A stretch of DNA of 64,000 nt from Mesorhizobium sp. YC-39 (GTDB lineage Bacteria; Pseudomonadota; Alphaproteobacteria; Rhizobiales; Rhizobiaceae): positions 1 to 64,000 of the forward strand of contig NZ_JAOWPS010000012.1 of NCBI RefSeq assembly GCF_025753795.1, read 5' to 3'. Under the pieces are notes generated by a model. That model saw nothing but the letters and a program-made list of their open reading frames with translations, searched no databases and was not told the DNA's origin. This document shows, one piece after another, positions 45,601 to 53,867 of this stretch; position 1 is the first letter of the stretch; each line of letters starts with the position of its first letter. The position numbers and the translations under genes were made by a program.

Positions 45601-46031
45601 ATTGGTCTGGCTGCCGTCGATGAAGAAGCGTTTGGCCGTCGGCAGGTCACGGTTCTCGCTGAAGAAGAACTCGACCGTGTCGCCCACGCTGTCGTCGGCG
45701 CGGTAGAGATACATCCAGCGACCGCGCACCCGGACATTCATTAACGTGCCACTTGCCGGTGACCGGACGTTTTCTCCGATTGAAGCGTTCAAGCAGCAGA
45801 GGCGAAAAATGCACGACCCAGCGGTGGACAGTGGAATGGTCGACGTGAATGCCGCGCTCGGCCATTATCTCTTCCAGATCACGTAGGCTGAGATTGTAGG
45901 CAAGATACCAGCGAACGCACAGCAGGATCACGGATCGATCGAAATGGCGGCCTTTGAACATGACAAACTCCCGGAAAAAAGAGCAAGCGTCATGCAGCAA
46001 ATGATCTTTCCGAAAAGTTTGCGACAGAACC
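45601..46031 (-). pseudogene. Truncated IS6-family transposase, copy 2
   Basis: Starts MFKGRHFDRSVILLCVRWYL at 45960 (IS6 start), continues NLSLRDLEEIMAERGIHVDH and STVHRWVVHFSPLLLERFNR, then shifts frame after TGKWHVNE into RGRWMYLYRADDSVGDTVEF. A segment is missing between AKRFF and IDGSQTNHEG, where the element stops. A terminal repeat (GGTTCTGTCGCAAACTTTTC) ends at about 46031. The left end is deleted into the QseM-like relic. Confidence 0.75.
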
Positions 46032-46055
46032 GGTCTGGGTCATTGCGATAGCCCA

Positions 46056-46071
46056 TGTCCTCGCTTAGACA
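46056..46071. promoter_or_regulatory. Possible NifA upstream activator sequence (TGT-N10-ACA)
   Basis: TGT at 46056-46058 and ACA at 46069-46071 with exactly ten bases between, 135 bp upstream of the P450 gene. I did not find a clear sigma-54 -24/-12 element (TGGCAC-N5-TTGC) downstream, so this may be a chance match. Confidence 0.25.
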
Positions 46072-46205
46072 GCGCGCGGGCCCGGGGCATCGAAGACCAG
46101 AAGAAGCCGGCTGACAGCGCCGCCGCACGATCTTTCAAGCGTCTTCGTCCGCGGACGGAGCGTACGTCGGCTGATATCAAATGAACTAACAGGAGAAGTC
46201 CCGCA

Positions 46206-47381
46206 ATGCGACTGCTGCCAGTAGATCGGGTATCCACGATCGACGAGCTTACATTCGACCCATATCCGATCTATCGCCGGATGCGCGCGCAGACCCCCGT
46301 GGTGCACGTTGCCTCCGTGAAGCGGACATTTCTCACTAAGGCCTCCGACACGAAAATGGTGAAGGACCAACCAGAGCGCTTCAGTTCGGATGATCCCAAC
46401 ACACCGATGAAGCCGGCCTTTCAGGCCCATACTCTGATGCGAAAAGATGGCGCGGAACATGCCCGCGAAAGAATGGCCATGGCCATGGCTTTCGCCCCCA
46501 AGACTATCGCGGAACATTGGGCGCCAATCTATCGCGACATCGTGAACGAGTATCTGGATCGCCTTCCGCGCGGCGGCACAGTGGATCTGTTTGCAGAGAT
46601 CTGCGGCCCGGTGGCCGCCCGCATTCTCGCACATATCCTCGGGATTTGCGGAGCATCCGACGCAGAGATGATACGCTGGTCGCAGCGGCTGATCGACGGG
46701 GCGGGCAATTTTGGATGGCGGCCGGAGCCATTCGAGCGATCGGACGAAGCCAATGCCGAGATGAACAGGCTCTTCGACAACCTAATCGAAAAGCACCGGG
46801 CGGAGCCGAACCCCTCGGCTTTCGCGATCATGGTGAACGCGCCTGATCCGATACCCATGAGTCAGATGTATGCCAACATCAAGATCGCCATTGGCGGGGG
46901 AATTAACGAGCCCCGCGACGCTCTTGGCACGATCGTCTACGGATTGCTGACCAATCCCGAGCAGTTCGAGGAGGTCAAGAGGCAGCAATGCTGGGGGCAG
47001 GCCTTCGAGGAGGGCGTGCGGTGGATTGCTCCGATCCAGGCGAGTTCGCGCCTCGTGCGGGAGGACACGGAGATTCGCGGTTTTCTTATTCCGAAGGGCG
47101 ATACCGTGATGACCATCCAAGCTTCGGCCAATCGCGATGAAGAGGTCTTCGAAGACGGAGAGCGCTTCAACGTCTTCCGCCAAAAGATTCCGCATCAATC
47201 CTTCGGCTCGGGGCCGCATCACTGTGCAGGCGCGCAAATCTCGCGTCAAACCGTAGGGGCAATCATGCTGGCCATGCTATTCGAGCGTTTTCCGAATATG
47301 ACGCTGCCGGATCCTCAGGTGGTGCAATGGCGCGGCTTCGGCTTTCGAGGGCCGATCAATTTGCCGGTTAAGCTGTCATGA
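46206..47381 (+). CDS. Cytochrome P450 (CYP127-like)
   Basis: 391-residue soluble P450. Heme-binding loop FGSGPHHCAGAQISRQ with the axial Cys near residue 345, ExxR-type helix EEGVRWIAPIQASSRLV, and an I-helix GGGINEPRDALGTIVYGLL that lacks the usual acid-Thr pair (E-P instead), as in some atypical P450s. Length and sequence resemble CYP127A1 (y4vG) of rhizobial symbiosis plasmids, a P450 of unknown substrate. It has an AGGAG ribosome site and is monocistronic between two IS6 remnants; a redox partner is not next to it. It is not one of the gibberellin P450s. Confidence 0.78.
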   Translation: MRLLPVDRVSTIDELTFDPYPIYRRMRAQTPVVHVASVKRTFLTKASDTKMVKDQPERFSSDDPNTPMKPAFQAHTLMRKDGAEHARERMAMAMAFAPKTIAEHWAPIYRDIVNEYLDRLPRGGTVDLFAEICGPVAARILAHILGICGASDAEMIRWSQRLIDGAGNFGWRPEPFERSDEANAEMNRLFDNLIEKHRAEPNPSAFAIMVNAPDPIPMSQMYANIKIAIGGGINEPRDALGTIVYGLLTNPEQFEEVKRQQCWGQAFEEGVRWIAPIQASSRLVREDTEIRGFLIPKGDTVMTIQASANRDEEVFEDGERFNVFRQKIPHQSFGSGPHHCAGAQISRQTVGAIMLAMLFERFPNMTLPDPQVVQWRGFGFRGPINLPVKLS

Positions 47382-47521
47382 CTAATTACGCTTTGAGCTT
47401 CTATGGTTGTCATTCTCTGGCAAAGTGACGCAACGGCATGCTGCCGGTTTTTCGGACCCGCAGTTAAGCCAACATAGCTCGTTCCTCGAACTCTACGAGG
47501 CTCAGATAGCCCAGTGTCGAG

Positions 47522-48334
47522 GGTTCCATTGCAAAGTTTCGTCTGGTCAGAGAATTTGCCAGAGTGGTGGCAACCTCATGCGGCAGCGAGGCTTTCGAAC
47601 TGCTCGGCGAGAGACGGGTTCGGATTGAAGGCGTACCGCGCCTGTCGTTTGCGCATCATGTGGACCATCTCGATGCCGGACAGGGTGACCGCGGCGGCGT
47701 CCGTCGATTTGACACCGAGCATCGGCCGCACGCGGTGCTTGATGCGCCGATGATCTTGCTCGATGCGGTTATTGAGGTATTGGCTTTGGCGGATGCGGAT
47801 CGGCTTCGACCGGTGCCGGGAGCAATCCTGCAATCGACTTGTGGCATCGCAGGAAACGATGGCTTCCCCGTTGGTCTGACTGCCGTCGATGACGATGCGA
47901 TCGGGACGGCCATGGCGTGCCAACGCTTTTGTGAAGAAACGCTTGGCGGGCGGCAAATCCGGTATTCACTGAACCAGAACGCGACGGTGTCGATGGCGCG
48001 ATTGGGGTACATCCATCGCGCGCGGACCTTGATGTAGGTCTCGTCCGCATGCCATTTGCCGGTCACGGGGCGCTTGCGCCGGTTAAAGCGTTCTATCAGC
48101 AGCGGCGCGAAATGAACGACCCAGCGATGGATCGTTGAATGATCGACACTAATGCCACGCTCCGCCATCATTTCTCGAAGGTCGCGTAGGCTCAGTCCGT
48201 AGTCCAGATACCAGCGAATGCAAAGCAAGATCACAGATTGGTCGAAATGGCGGCCTTTGAACATCTCAACTCTCCGGGGAACACCGGAGCCTAACGCCAT
48301 GCGTCTGGTCACCAAAAACTTTGCAACACATCCT
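47522..48334. mobile_element. IS6-family insertion sequence, copy 3 (near complete)
   Basis: About 0.8 kb flanked by imperfect inverted repeats sharing TTGCAAAGTTT (left about 47529-47539, right about 48314-48324 in reverse complement). It contains one transposase gene broken by a frameshift. The ends are approximate. Confidence 0.7.
47576..48264 (-). pseudogene. IS6-family transposase with a frameshift
   Basis: Starts MFKGRHFDQSVILLCIRWYL at 48264, then GLSLRDLREMMAERGISVDH, HRWVVHFAPLLIERFNRRKR, WHADETYIKVRARWMYPNRA. Near 47955 the frame shifts, and the C-terminal half continues as PPAKRFFTKALARHGRPDRI, IEQDHRRIKHRVRPMLGV and GIEMVHMMRKRQARYAF to the stop at 47576. IS6 transposases need one uninterrupted frame, so it is inactive unless recoded. 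Confidence 0.82.
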
Positions 48335-48596
48335 CAGAGCATGGGGCCATGTCAGAAGTTGCTCGTGATCCGCTCTATCGTCGCCACCGCTTATCATTGC
48401 GCACGCGGTATGGCTCTACTTTCGCTTTCCGCTCAGTCTGCGCATGGTTGAGGACATGCTGGCGCCCGCGGCATCATCGTCACGCATCACAGCCGTCTCG
48501 GCCAGCTATCGCTGCATCAATCCGCTGATAACTTTACAGTGCCGCCGCAGGTCTCAACGCGTTTATATTCGGACAACGTGACATCGCCGCCAGCGA

Positions 48597-49034
48597 TCAC
48601 TGTGGAGCGAAGAAACTCAACCCGTGACTGATCGCGCATTTGTAGGCCAAGCTGGTACCTTTTCTCTCATAGCTTGGCATGTTGAATACGACCATGGTGA
48701 GTTCGGCGTCACCGTCCAACCGGATTTGGTAGCGAAGAAATTGAAGAATGGGCTTACCGTCACGATCAATCGTAAAATGCTGATCCGCAAAAGCGAGGGT
48801 GCCGTCAGAAGTGATTCTATACCCATCTATGCGAATGCCTCCTCGCGTCTTCGTCGGCGGCGTATCGCCGTTCGCCGGAGTACACAAACCTAAATCGACC
48901 ATAACATCCACTTGCTTGCCGGCAGTCAGCGCAAGCTCAATCTGGGGAAAGGTTGCTAGTACATGACTATCATTGGCAGCATTGGCAGTCGTAGCCAAAA
49001 GTATCCCGAACAGGGTGGGTAGCATAGATTTCAT
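48597..49034 (-). CDS. virK: VirK-family periplasmic protein
   Basis: 145 residues with signal peptide MKSMLPTLFGILLATTANA. The mature part shows the VirK family pattern: FPQIELALTAGKQVDVMVDL, LCTPANGDTPPTKTRGG, RIDGYRITSDGTLAFADQHF, ILQFLRYQIR and PSYERKGTSLAYKCAISHG, with two Cys that could form a disulphide. VirK of Agrobacterium is a small secreted protein of unknown function in the vir regulon, and rhizobial symbiotic regions often encode homologues. No vir or nod box was recognised upstream. Confidence 0.85.
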   Translation of the reverse strand: MKSMLPTLFGILLATTANAANDSHVLATFPQIELALTAGKQVDVMVDLGLCTPANGDTPPTKTRGGIRIDGYRITSDGTLAFADQHFTIDRDGKPILQFLRYQIRLDGDAELTMVVFNMPSYERKGTSLAYKCAISHGLSFFAPQ

Positions 49035-49421
49035 AGGTAATCCTATTTGGAGCGACGTTCAGAAGCGAGGGCATGCCGACGCTATTGGGCCAGTGCAGAT
49101 TGCGTTCGGCAGTGAGGATAAAAGCGATCTCGAGGCGCATGGACCCCTGCGACGGGGTCGGCATCGGCGCGGCCTGCCTCGCGCAGCAAGTGCTGCTCAA
49201 AGCCATCGCGCCCGGCGTGTCCCACCGGCTGCCGTTGCATGGCGTAGAACGTCTCCCGCCATGCCGGATCCATTGGACTGAAATTAGATACGTCCACGCT
49301 AGCCTCACGGTTGTAGATCACCGGAGGCTCAAAACTACTCGGGCAAGCTTTCGAGAAGCTGACGAGCCCCACCGTCTGGCACCGTAAAGTTAACTGACGG
49401 CTGATGAAGATGTGCGTCCAT

Positions 49422-49459
49422 GGGGTCAGAACAAGAGCTGCCCAAAATCGTACGCTAAG
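49422..49459 (+). repeat. Orphan Tn3-family 38-bp inverted repeat
   Basis: Starts GGGGTCAGAACAAGAGCTG and ends AAATCGTACGCTAAG; same repeat as the ends of the element at 31602-34817 with a few substitutions, and similarity extends inward (GGTCGAACG...GTGAAC). No transposase is attached, so it marks a former Tn3-type insertion or deletion end. Confidence 0.85.
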
Positions 49460-49713
49460 GTCGAACGAAGCGTGAACTGAGTTTGCTTGTGTCTCGTGAT
49501 TTCCGGGGCGCGATGTCTGATCCCAGTGGATAACCGTAGCAGCAGGATTGCTGCTGTTTCCACATCCAGCCCGCTCGGCAACATTCATCGGCAGTAGGGT
49601 GATCCACTGATCAAGGGGTTGCTTGCAGATCGCGGCGGCGAAAAGAGGCCAGAGCGCGTTTCTCATCCGACGCCCGTTCAGCTTCTTGAACACCAAACCG
49701 TCTTTTCGGTCCG
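49460..49713. other. Non-coding stretch between the orphan repeat and the ParB-like tail
   Basis: No gene recognised. A long minus-strand frame that crosses the Tn3 repeat (49082-50080) is not credible. Confidence 0.35.
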
Positions 49714-49953
49714 TCGCGTCTGTGGTGGACGCCGGAGGCCGCATTCCTGTCAAGGCTGTTGAAAGCCGACATCGCGGGCGTAGTGCGCGAGGCCGGGTGC
49801 GCGGAAAATGCCGCGACTGCGGTCGAACGTGCCCCGAAAGCCGAAGGCGTTTTGCAAGCCGAGAAGGAACTGGACGGCAAGGGTTGGCTCCCCGCCGTCC
49901 TGCGGATGCCGGGCAGTCAAAGCGGCACTGAGGTGGCGCTCGCCGCCGAATAA
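49714..49953 (+). pseudogene. C-terminal remnant of a ParB-like protein
   Basis: WTPEAAFLSRLLKADIAGVV, then AVERAPKAEGVLQAEKELDG and KGWLPAVLRMP before the stop at 49953. These resemble the C-terminus of plasmid/ICE-borne ParB-type proteins of rhizobia. The N-terminal nuclease/partition domain is absent. A strong terminator follows. Confidence 0.5.
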
Positions 49954-49969
49954 AGGCCGGAAACCTTGG

Positions 49970-49996
49970 CCCGGGGCAGAAATGCCCCGGGTTTTT
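49970..49996 (+). terminator. Rho-independent terminator
   Basis: CCCGGGGCA-GAAA-TGCCCCGGG (9-bp perfect stem, GNRA-type tetraloop) followed by TTTTT. It serves the ParB-like remnant on the + strand. Confidence 0.88.
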
Positions 49997-50122
49997 GTGC
50001 GGAATGTCCTCAGGCCGGTGTCGAACCGGCCAAGGCCAGGCGAGGGCGCCCCAGGCTCGCCCCTCGCGCTCCCCGCCCACCCAAGAAGCGCGGCTTCGCT
50101 TGTGGGAATAGCTTGTCGCTGC

Positions 50123-51265
50123 CTAGCCTGGCACGAAAACGCCCGAAATCGCCTTTCGGCTGTCTTCAAGCGGGATTGATTCCTGATATCGCAGAGCAAC
50201 GCTTTGTTCGCGCGCGACCTGGCGGGCAAGTTCATCCATTTCAGACGAAAGCGTAAGAAGCCCGCCGAACTTGCTCTCGCTGTCAAAAATACGGCGCGAA
50301 CCATCTGGCACAGATAGCGTTCGTGCAAAGGTTTTGTCCTGCCACAATCTGTCCAAAAACCGCTGCGTTTCGGCAAGTACCGCGAGTTCGTAGAACACGC
50401 CTGTGCGTAAAGCGGCTTGGTCCGCATGGTACATGATTGCCGCTATGTCGAAGCTCGGAAGGTCGACCGTCTTGCCATCCTCTATGGCGTCATTTTTGAC
50501 ATTCTTGCACAGGCGGATAGCCTTCTTCAGGCCGCCATGAGCCTCATTTTGATCCCGGTCGTGCACGCGGCCGATATGCAAAAACGGCAAGTTGTCGATC
50601 GTCTCGGGAACTTTCTTGTTCAAAATCTTCACGCCACGATCGCGCTCGAGGTTTGACGACTGGTAGTCCGTGGTGTCGATCCAGTGCGACGGCACGACGT
50701 CAACCGGCCGCGCGAGCGAACCCCCAGAAATCGCAATGGCTTTGCCGCCAGAGACGTCAACGTCGGCGGCTGGATAGGCGGCGATGAGAATCTTTTCGGC
50801 CTCTTTGCGCAGACGCATCAAACGGCCAAGGGACGTGTCTTGGCTGGGCGATGTGTAAAGACCAGACCGCGCTTTGACGCCTGCCACATAATAGGTGAAA
50901 AATTCGAGTTCAAGATTTAGCAGGTCGACGTCGCTGACGCCCCTGATATGGACATTCAGGGGGACAGAGCCTTGGAGGCGGAATTCCACCGTCCAACCGG
51001 CAGCGCTCAGCTTCTCATCTAACTGCTTTCCGACACGCTCGGCTGTTTCAATGCTGATGCGCGTGTATTCCGGGCCGACCTCCTGCATCGCACCAAGTGC
51101 ATACCGGGTATACGGCTGGTTCGCAGCGCGGGTTTGCCAGTTCTCATCCGCAAGGCTTTTCAGGAGCACGTCGGTTTTTGCCGTCTCGCTCAGACGACCG
51201 AGGCGGTCTGTCCCGCGTCGGCGCGTCTTCAGTTGGGCAAGGCGTTTGTTGATATCAGTGGCCAT
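50123..51265 (-). CDS. CBASS CD-NTase (cGAS/DncV-like nucleotidyltransferase)
   Basis: 380-residue nucleotidyltransferase. The core motif is RLQGSVPLNVHIRGVSDVDL near residue 100 (GS followed by D-x-D), with a third acidic residue in ARPVDVVPSHWI near 190 and a C-terminal helical domain, the layout of CD-NTases that make cyclic oligonucleotides on phage infection. It lies 2 bp after the 2TM beta-barrel effector gene and on the same strand, a complete two-gene type I CBASS. Which nucleotide second messenger it makes cannot be read from the sequence; known Cap15 partners mostly produce cyclic dinucleotides. Confidence 0.85.
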   Translation of the reverse strand: MATDINKRLAQLKTRRRGTDRLGRLSETAKTDVLLKSLADENWQTRAANQPYTRYALGAMQEVGPEYTRISIETAERVGKQLDEKLSAAGWTVEFRLQGSVPLNVHIRGVSDVDLLNLELEFFTYYVAGVKARSGLYTSPSQDTSLGRLMRLRKEAEKILIAAYPAADVDVSGGKAIAISGGSLARPVDVVPSHWIDTTDYQSSNLERDRGVKILNKKVPETIDNLPFLHIGRVHDRDQNEAHGGLKKAIRLCKNVKNDAIEDGKTVDLPSFDIAAIMYHADQAALRTGVFYELAVLAETQRFLDRLWQDKTFARTLSVPDGSRRIFDSESKFGGLLTLSSEMDELARQVAREQSVALRYQESIPLEDSRKAISGVFVPG

Positions 51266-51267
51266 GT

Positions 51268-51894
51268 TTAGAGCCTCGTGAGGTTCATTTGGCCGAACGT
51301 GTAGCGGCCATATCCGTTGAAATATTCGCCCTTACCGGATCGCAGATCCTTGGCGAACGTAATCTCGGCCGAGCCACGGTGACTCTTCAGCTCGGTTTCG
51401 CCAATGTTCGGATCGTTCTTGTAGCCATAGAAAAGCCGATAGCCGTCGGCCTCGTCATGAATGAGCGCTGCGCTGGTGCTGTTAGATCCAGACTGGGCGG
51501 TCTTCAGGCGGACGCGAATTCGATCCCAACTCTGGACGATGGTTATCTTGGCTTTCCATTGGAAGCCGGGGGTGCCATCGGGATTGAGAGTCTGGCCATC
51601 GCAATCCCATTCGCCCGAAAGATTGGGTACTTTGAGGACCTTGGAGAGCAGGTTCCACCGCCAGGCAAAGCGGTCAAGAATCCAATAGAGTACGATGAAA
51701 ACGGTGCCGGCGCCGAGCAACGAAAGCACCGATGGAGGCACATTAGGCGAGATGCCGAAGGTCTTGGCGAGATCGACCGCCCATAGGAAAACAAACACGA
51801 CTCCCGCAGAGACGATACTGGAGATCACGCCCAGATAGTGCCCAATGCGCGCCCGATTCACGCCACCGAGCACGGTATATTCATGTTCAAGCAT
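51268..51894 (-). CDS. CBASS effector, Cap15-like 2TM plus beta-barrel protein
   Basis: 208 residues. Two hydrophobic helices in the first 80 residues (GVISSIVSAGVVFVFLWAVD; LSLLGAGTVFIVLYWILDRF) are followed by a beta-rich domain opening with VPNLSGEWDCDGQ and continuing KAKITIVQSWDRIRVRLKTA and GEYFNGYGRYTFGQMNLTRL. This is the organisation of Cap15, whose barrel binds the CBASS cyclic nucleotide and whose membrane helices oligomerise to disrupt the inner membrane. It is first in the operon; the promoter is in the about 50 bp before it, after a small YjzC-like gene. Confidence 0.85.
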   Translation of the reverse strand: MLEHEYTVLGGVNRARIGHYLGVISSIVSAGVVFVFLWAVDLAKTFGISPNVPPSVLSLLGAGTVFIVLYWILDRFAWRWNLLSKVLKVPNLSGEWDCDGQTLNPDGTPGFQWKAKITIVQSWDRIRVRLKTAQSGSNSTSAALIHDEADGYRLFYGYKNDPNIGETELKSHRGSAEITFAKDLRSGKGEYFNGYGRYTFGQMNLTRL

Positions 51895-51947
51895 GGAACG
51901 CCCTCTGGTGACTGGAGGGCGACGGCCGAAGCCGCCGCCCCAGACCT

Positions 51948-52130
51948 TTACCTAGTCTTCGTAGGGTCGGTCAGCCGGTACTTCTGGCCCGACTCCAAGG
52001 GAGGCGGCAGAGGTTCGCCTTTGGTCACGGTACGTTCAATACCCGTACCACCACCGCGGGGGCCGGTGATCTCGTACTGCCCCGACGTGGGGGCCTTTTC
52101 ACCAGGCTTGTAGAGGTTGTCATTAGACAT
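51948..52130 (-). CDS. Small YjzC-like protein
   Basis: 60 residues (MSNDNLYKPGEKAPTSGQYE ... PLPPPLESGQKYRLTD), Pro/Gly-rich, with the YKPGEKAPTSGQY signature of the YjzC-like family of unknown function. It is 53 bp upstream of the CBASS effector gene and on the same strand, so it may be co-transcribed with it. Confidence 0.65.
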   Translation of the reverse strand: MSNDNLYKPGEKAPTSGQYEITGPRGGGTGIERTVTKGEPLPPPLESGQKYRLTDPTKTR

Positions 52131-52250
52131 GGGAGGATGTCCAGGTGGTTGCCAATACTACCATCTGGCACTAGATACCGACTTGCTGAGGGTTCGGACT
52201 AGCGGTCTGAAAGCGTCCTACGGCACCACACAGACCGCAAGTTCACAACC

Positions 52251-52292
52251 AAACAAATGGCAGGTGACGGAAACGTCACCTGCCATTTGTTT
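52251..52292. terminator. Perfect 19-bp hairpin with GAAA loop, probable bidirectional terminator
   Basis: AAACAAATGGCAGGTGACG (52251-52269), GAAA, and the exact reverse complement (52274-52292). The outer AAA/TTT gives T-rich tails in both directions. It sits upstream of the CBASS unit in a 450-bp gap without genes; an insertion or attachment-site function is also possible. Confidence 0.6.
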
Positions 52293-52340
52293 AGGCATAT
52301 TTCAAATTCGATGTAAATACCGGTCCGGCGTGCCAACACT

Positions 52341-52359
52341 GAAAATACCGGGTATTTTC
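52341..52359. promoter_or_regulatory. 19-bp near-perfect palindrome, possible operator
   Basis: GAAAATACC-G-GGTATTTTC, perfect 9-bp arms around one base. It lies in the same AT-rich gap as the hairpin, between the CBASS unit and the QseM-like gene. No regulator is assigned. Confidence 0.45.
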
Positions 52360-52588
52360 AATCTGTCAACAAGCAATCGCGCAGGGGCTTTGGTATAAAT
52401 TGTCGCAGCATCCGAATGTTCCGGGCGCTGGTGCTCGAAAGACAGGTGGGAGGTGAATCGATTAAAATCAAGACGGGGTCGCGGCAAAAGTTGACGTGAC
52501 GGCAGCCAGCGTCAGTGAGCGTCGGTGCGCGCTTAAAGTCACAGTGGAATCGACCGGCCCTTGATTAACGGCAAGCCCGCATAGAGCT

Positions 52589-52866
52589 CTAATGCGGCGC
52601 CCCACCGGCCAGCAGATATCGATAGCCGTTCGTCGTCATCCACCGGGCACGTGCGAGATGGGTCTCCCACGCCCGGAACGCGCGATCGGGTTCGGTCGCG
52701 GGGTCGATGTGCAGGACAATCTTGGCAACTTGCCGCCAGTCGGCATCTTCGGCGGCCGCGTCGAGCAGGCGGATGTAGGTCAGCAAACGCCTTCATCATA
52801 CCCGGTAAGGATCGACGAAGTCGGTGCCTCGTCTGCTCCCAGTCTCAGGGGCTTCCTCATCCTCAT
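52589..52866 (-). pseudogene. QseM-like (DUF2285-type) protein, frameshifted
   Basis: ATG 52866 with an AGG ribosome site gives MRMRKPLRLGADEAPTSSIL, TGYDEGV. Near 52790 one base appears to be missing, and the protein resumes as LTYIRLLDAAAEDADWRQVA and PDRAFRAWETHLARARWMTT, then GYRYLLAGGAPH, stop 52589. The pattern (YDE..., RLLDA..DADW, LARARWM..GYR.LL) is that of small DUF2285-type proteins on rhizobial ICEs, to which the antiactivator QseM of ICEMlSym belongs. Family attribution is from memory. A short piece of a second copy lies at 45521-45600. Confidence 0.6.
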
Positions 52867-53123
52867 ATTATCCTCAGGGTTGGAGCTGGCGATGGTCATT
52901 GGCGCCAGCAGGGCGCTTCGGCCACACGCTGGAATCCCATCGTCAATGCAAAAATCACGAGATTTGAGTTTTGAACATAAGCCCACGCTAACTAACGCGG
53001 CATTGGCTTTTATGCACAAAATTTAGGCAAACAGTCGTGACCCAGCACCGAGGATATGGGCAGATCAGGGCAGGGATGTTGCAAATCTCGTGACTTTTGG
53101 AGCAACAGTGGAGGTCTATGTGA

Positions 53124-53669
53124 ATGAAACACGGCTATGCGCGGGTACCCACTGAAGCGCAGGACTTGGCCGCCCAGATCGAGCGCCTGCAGGCGGCAGG
53201 CTGCGATAGGATTTTCTTTGAAAAGCGCAGCGGCAAGGATGCCAACCGCCGCCAGTTGCAGCGGCTGCTAAAGGCCCTGAAGCCCGGCGACGTTGTCCAT
53301 GCCGTCGTCAGCGACCGCATCGCACGGGATCCTTTCGATATGCTGCATATCCTCAGGACAGTCACGTCAGCGGGCGCGGGGCTCCGCCTGCTGGACGAAC
53401 CATTCATCGACACTACGTCGGAAATGTCGGATCTTGTCCTGTTCCTTGTCGGATGGGCCGCGAAATGGCAGCGACGCAGAATTTTGGAGAACACATCGAA
53501 CGGGCGCGCCCGCGCCAAAGCCAGGGGCGTCAAGTTCGGCCGCAAGCCCAAACTCTCACAGCAGCAGAGGCGAGAGGCATTAGCGCGGCTCGCTGCAGGC
53601 GAGGCTAGGCGTGAGGTTGCCCATAGCTACAATGTCAGCAACAGCACGATATCGCGGCTGCATCCGTAG
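53124..53669 (+). CDS. Serine resolvase/invertase with the catalytic serine replaced by proline
   Basis: 181 residues of the Tn3-resolvase/DNA-invertase family: N-terminal MKHGYARVPTEAQDLAAQIE, then AAGCDRIFFEKRSGKDANRR, a long E-helix region, and a C-terminal helix-turn-helix (ALARLAAGEARREVAHSYNV). The family motif is GYARVST with Ser as nucleophile; here the codon is CCC, giving GYARVPT. The usual LDRLGR motif is SDRIARD. The frame is full-length and uninterrupted, so it may have become a pure DNA-binding protein, or be a recent dead copy. Neighbouring genes give no partner site. Confidence 0.82.
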   Translation: MKHGYARVPTEAQDLAAQIERLQAAGCDRIFFEKRSGKDANRRQLQRLLKALKPGDVVHAVVSDRIARDPFDMLHILRTVTSAGAGLRLLDEPFIDTTSEMSDLVLFLVGWAAKWQRRRILENTSNGRARAKARGVKFGRKPKLSQQQRREALARLAAGEARREVAHSYNVSNSTISRLHP

Positions 53670-53867
53670 GGCGGGCGCAGCGCCCTCGCGTTTCGGTGTC
53701 CCTTCTGCCTTGGTGCATCTGCCAAATTCCCGAGTATCCTGCTTGTGCGCATGTGAGCATAAGGTGGCGCCTGGCGCCTTGATTGGCCACCACACGAAGA
53801 ACCAGCGTCGGCATGGCGACCGGCAGGCTGAGGCAAGAGACCGCCATTCCATAAGGAAACGACCGTC

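Noticed and set aside
46056..46206. Sigma-54/NifA control of the P450 gene
   Set aside because: A TGT-N10-ACA motif exists but no convincing -24/-12 promoter was found; kept only as a low-confidence site.
49082..50080. Long minus-strand open frame of 332 codons
   Set aside because: It crosses the orphan Tn3 repeat and the ParB-like remnant and shows no coherent protein family.
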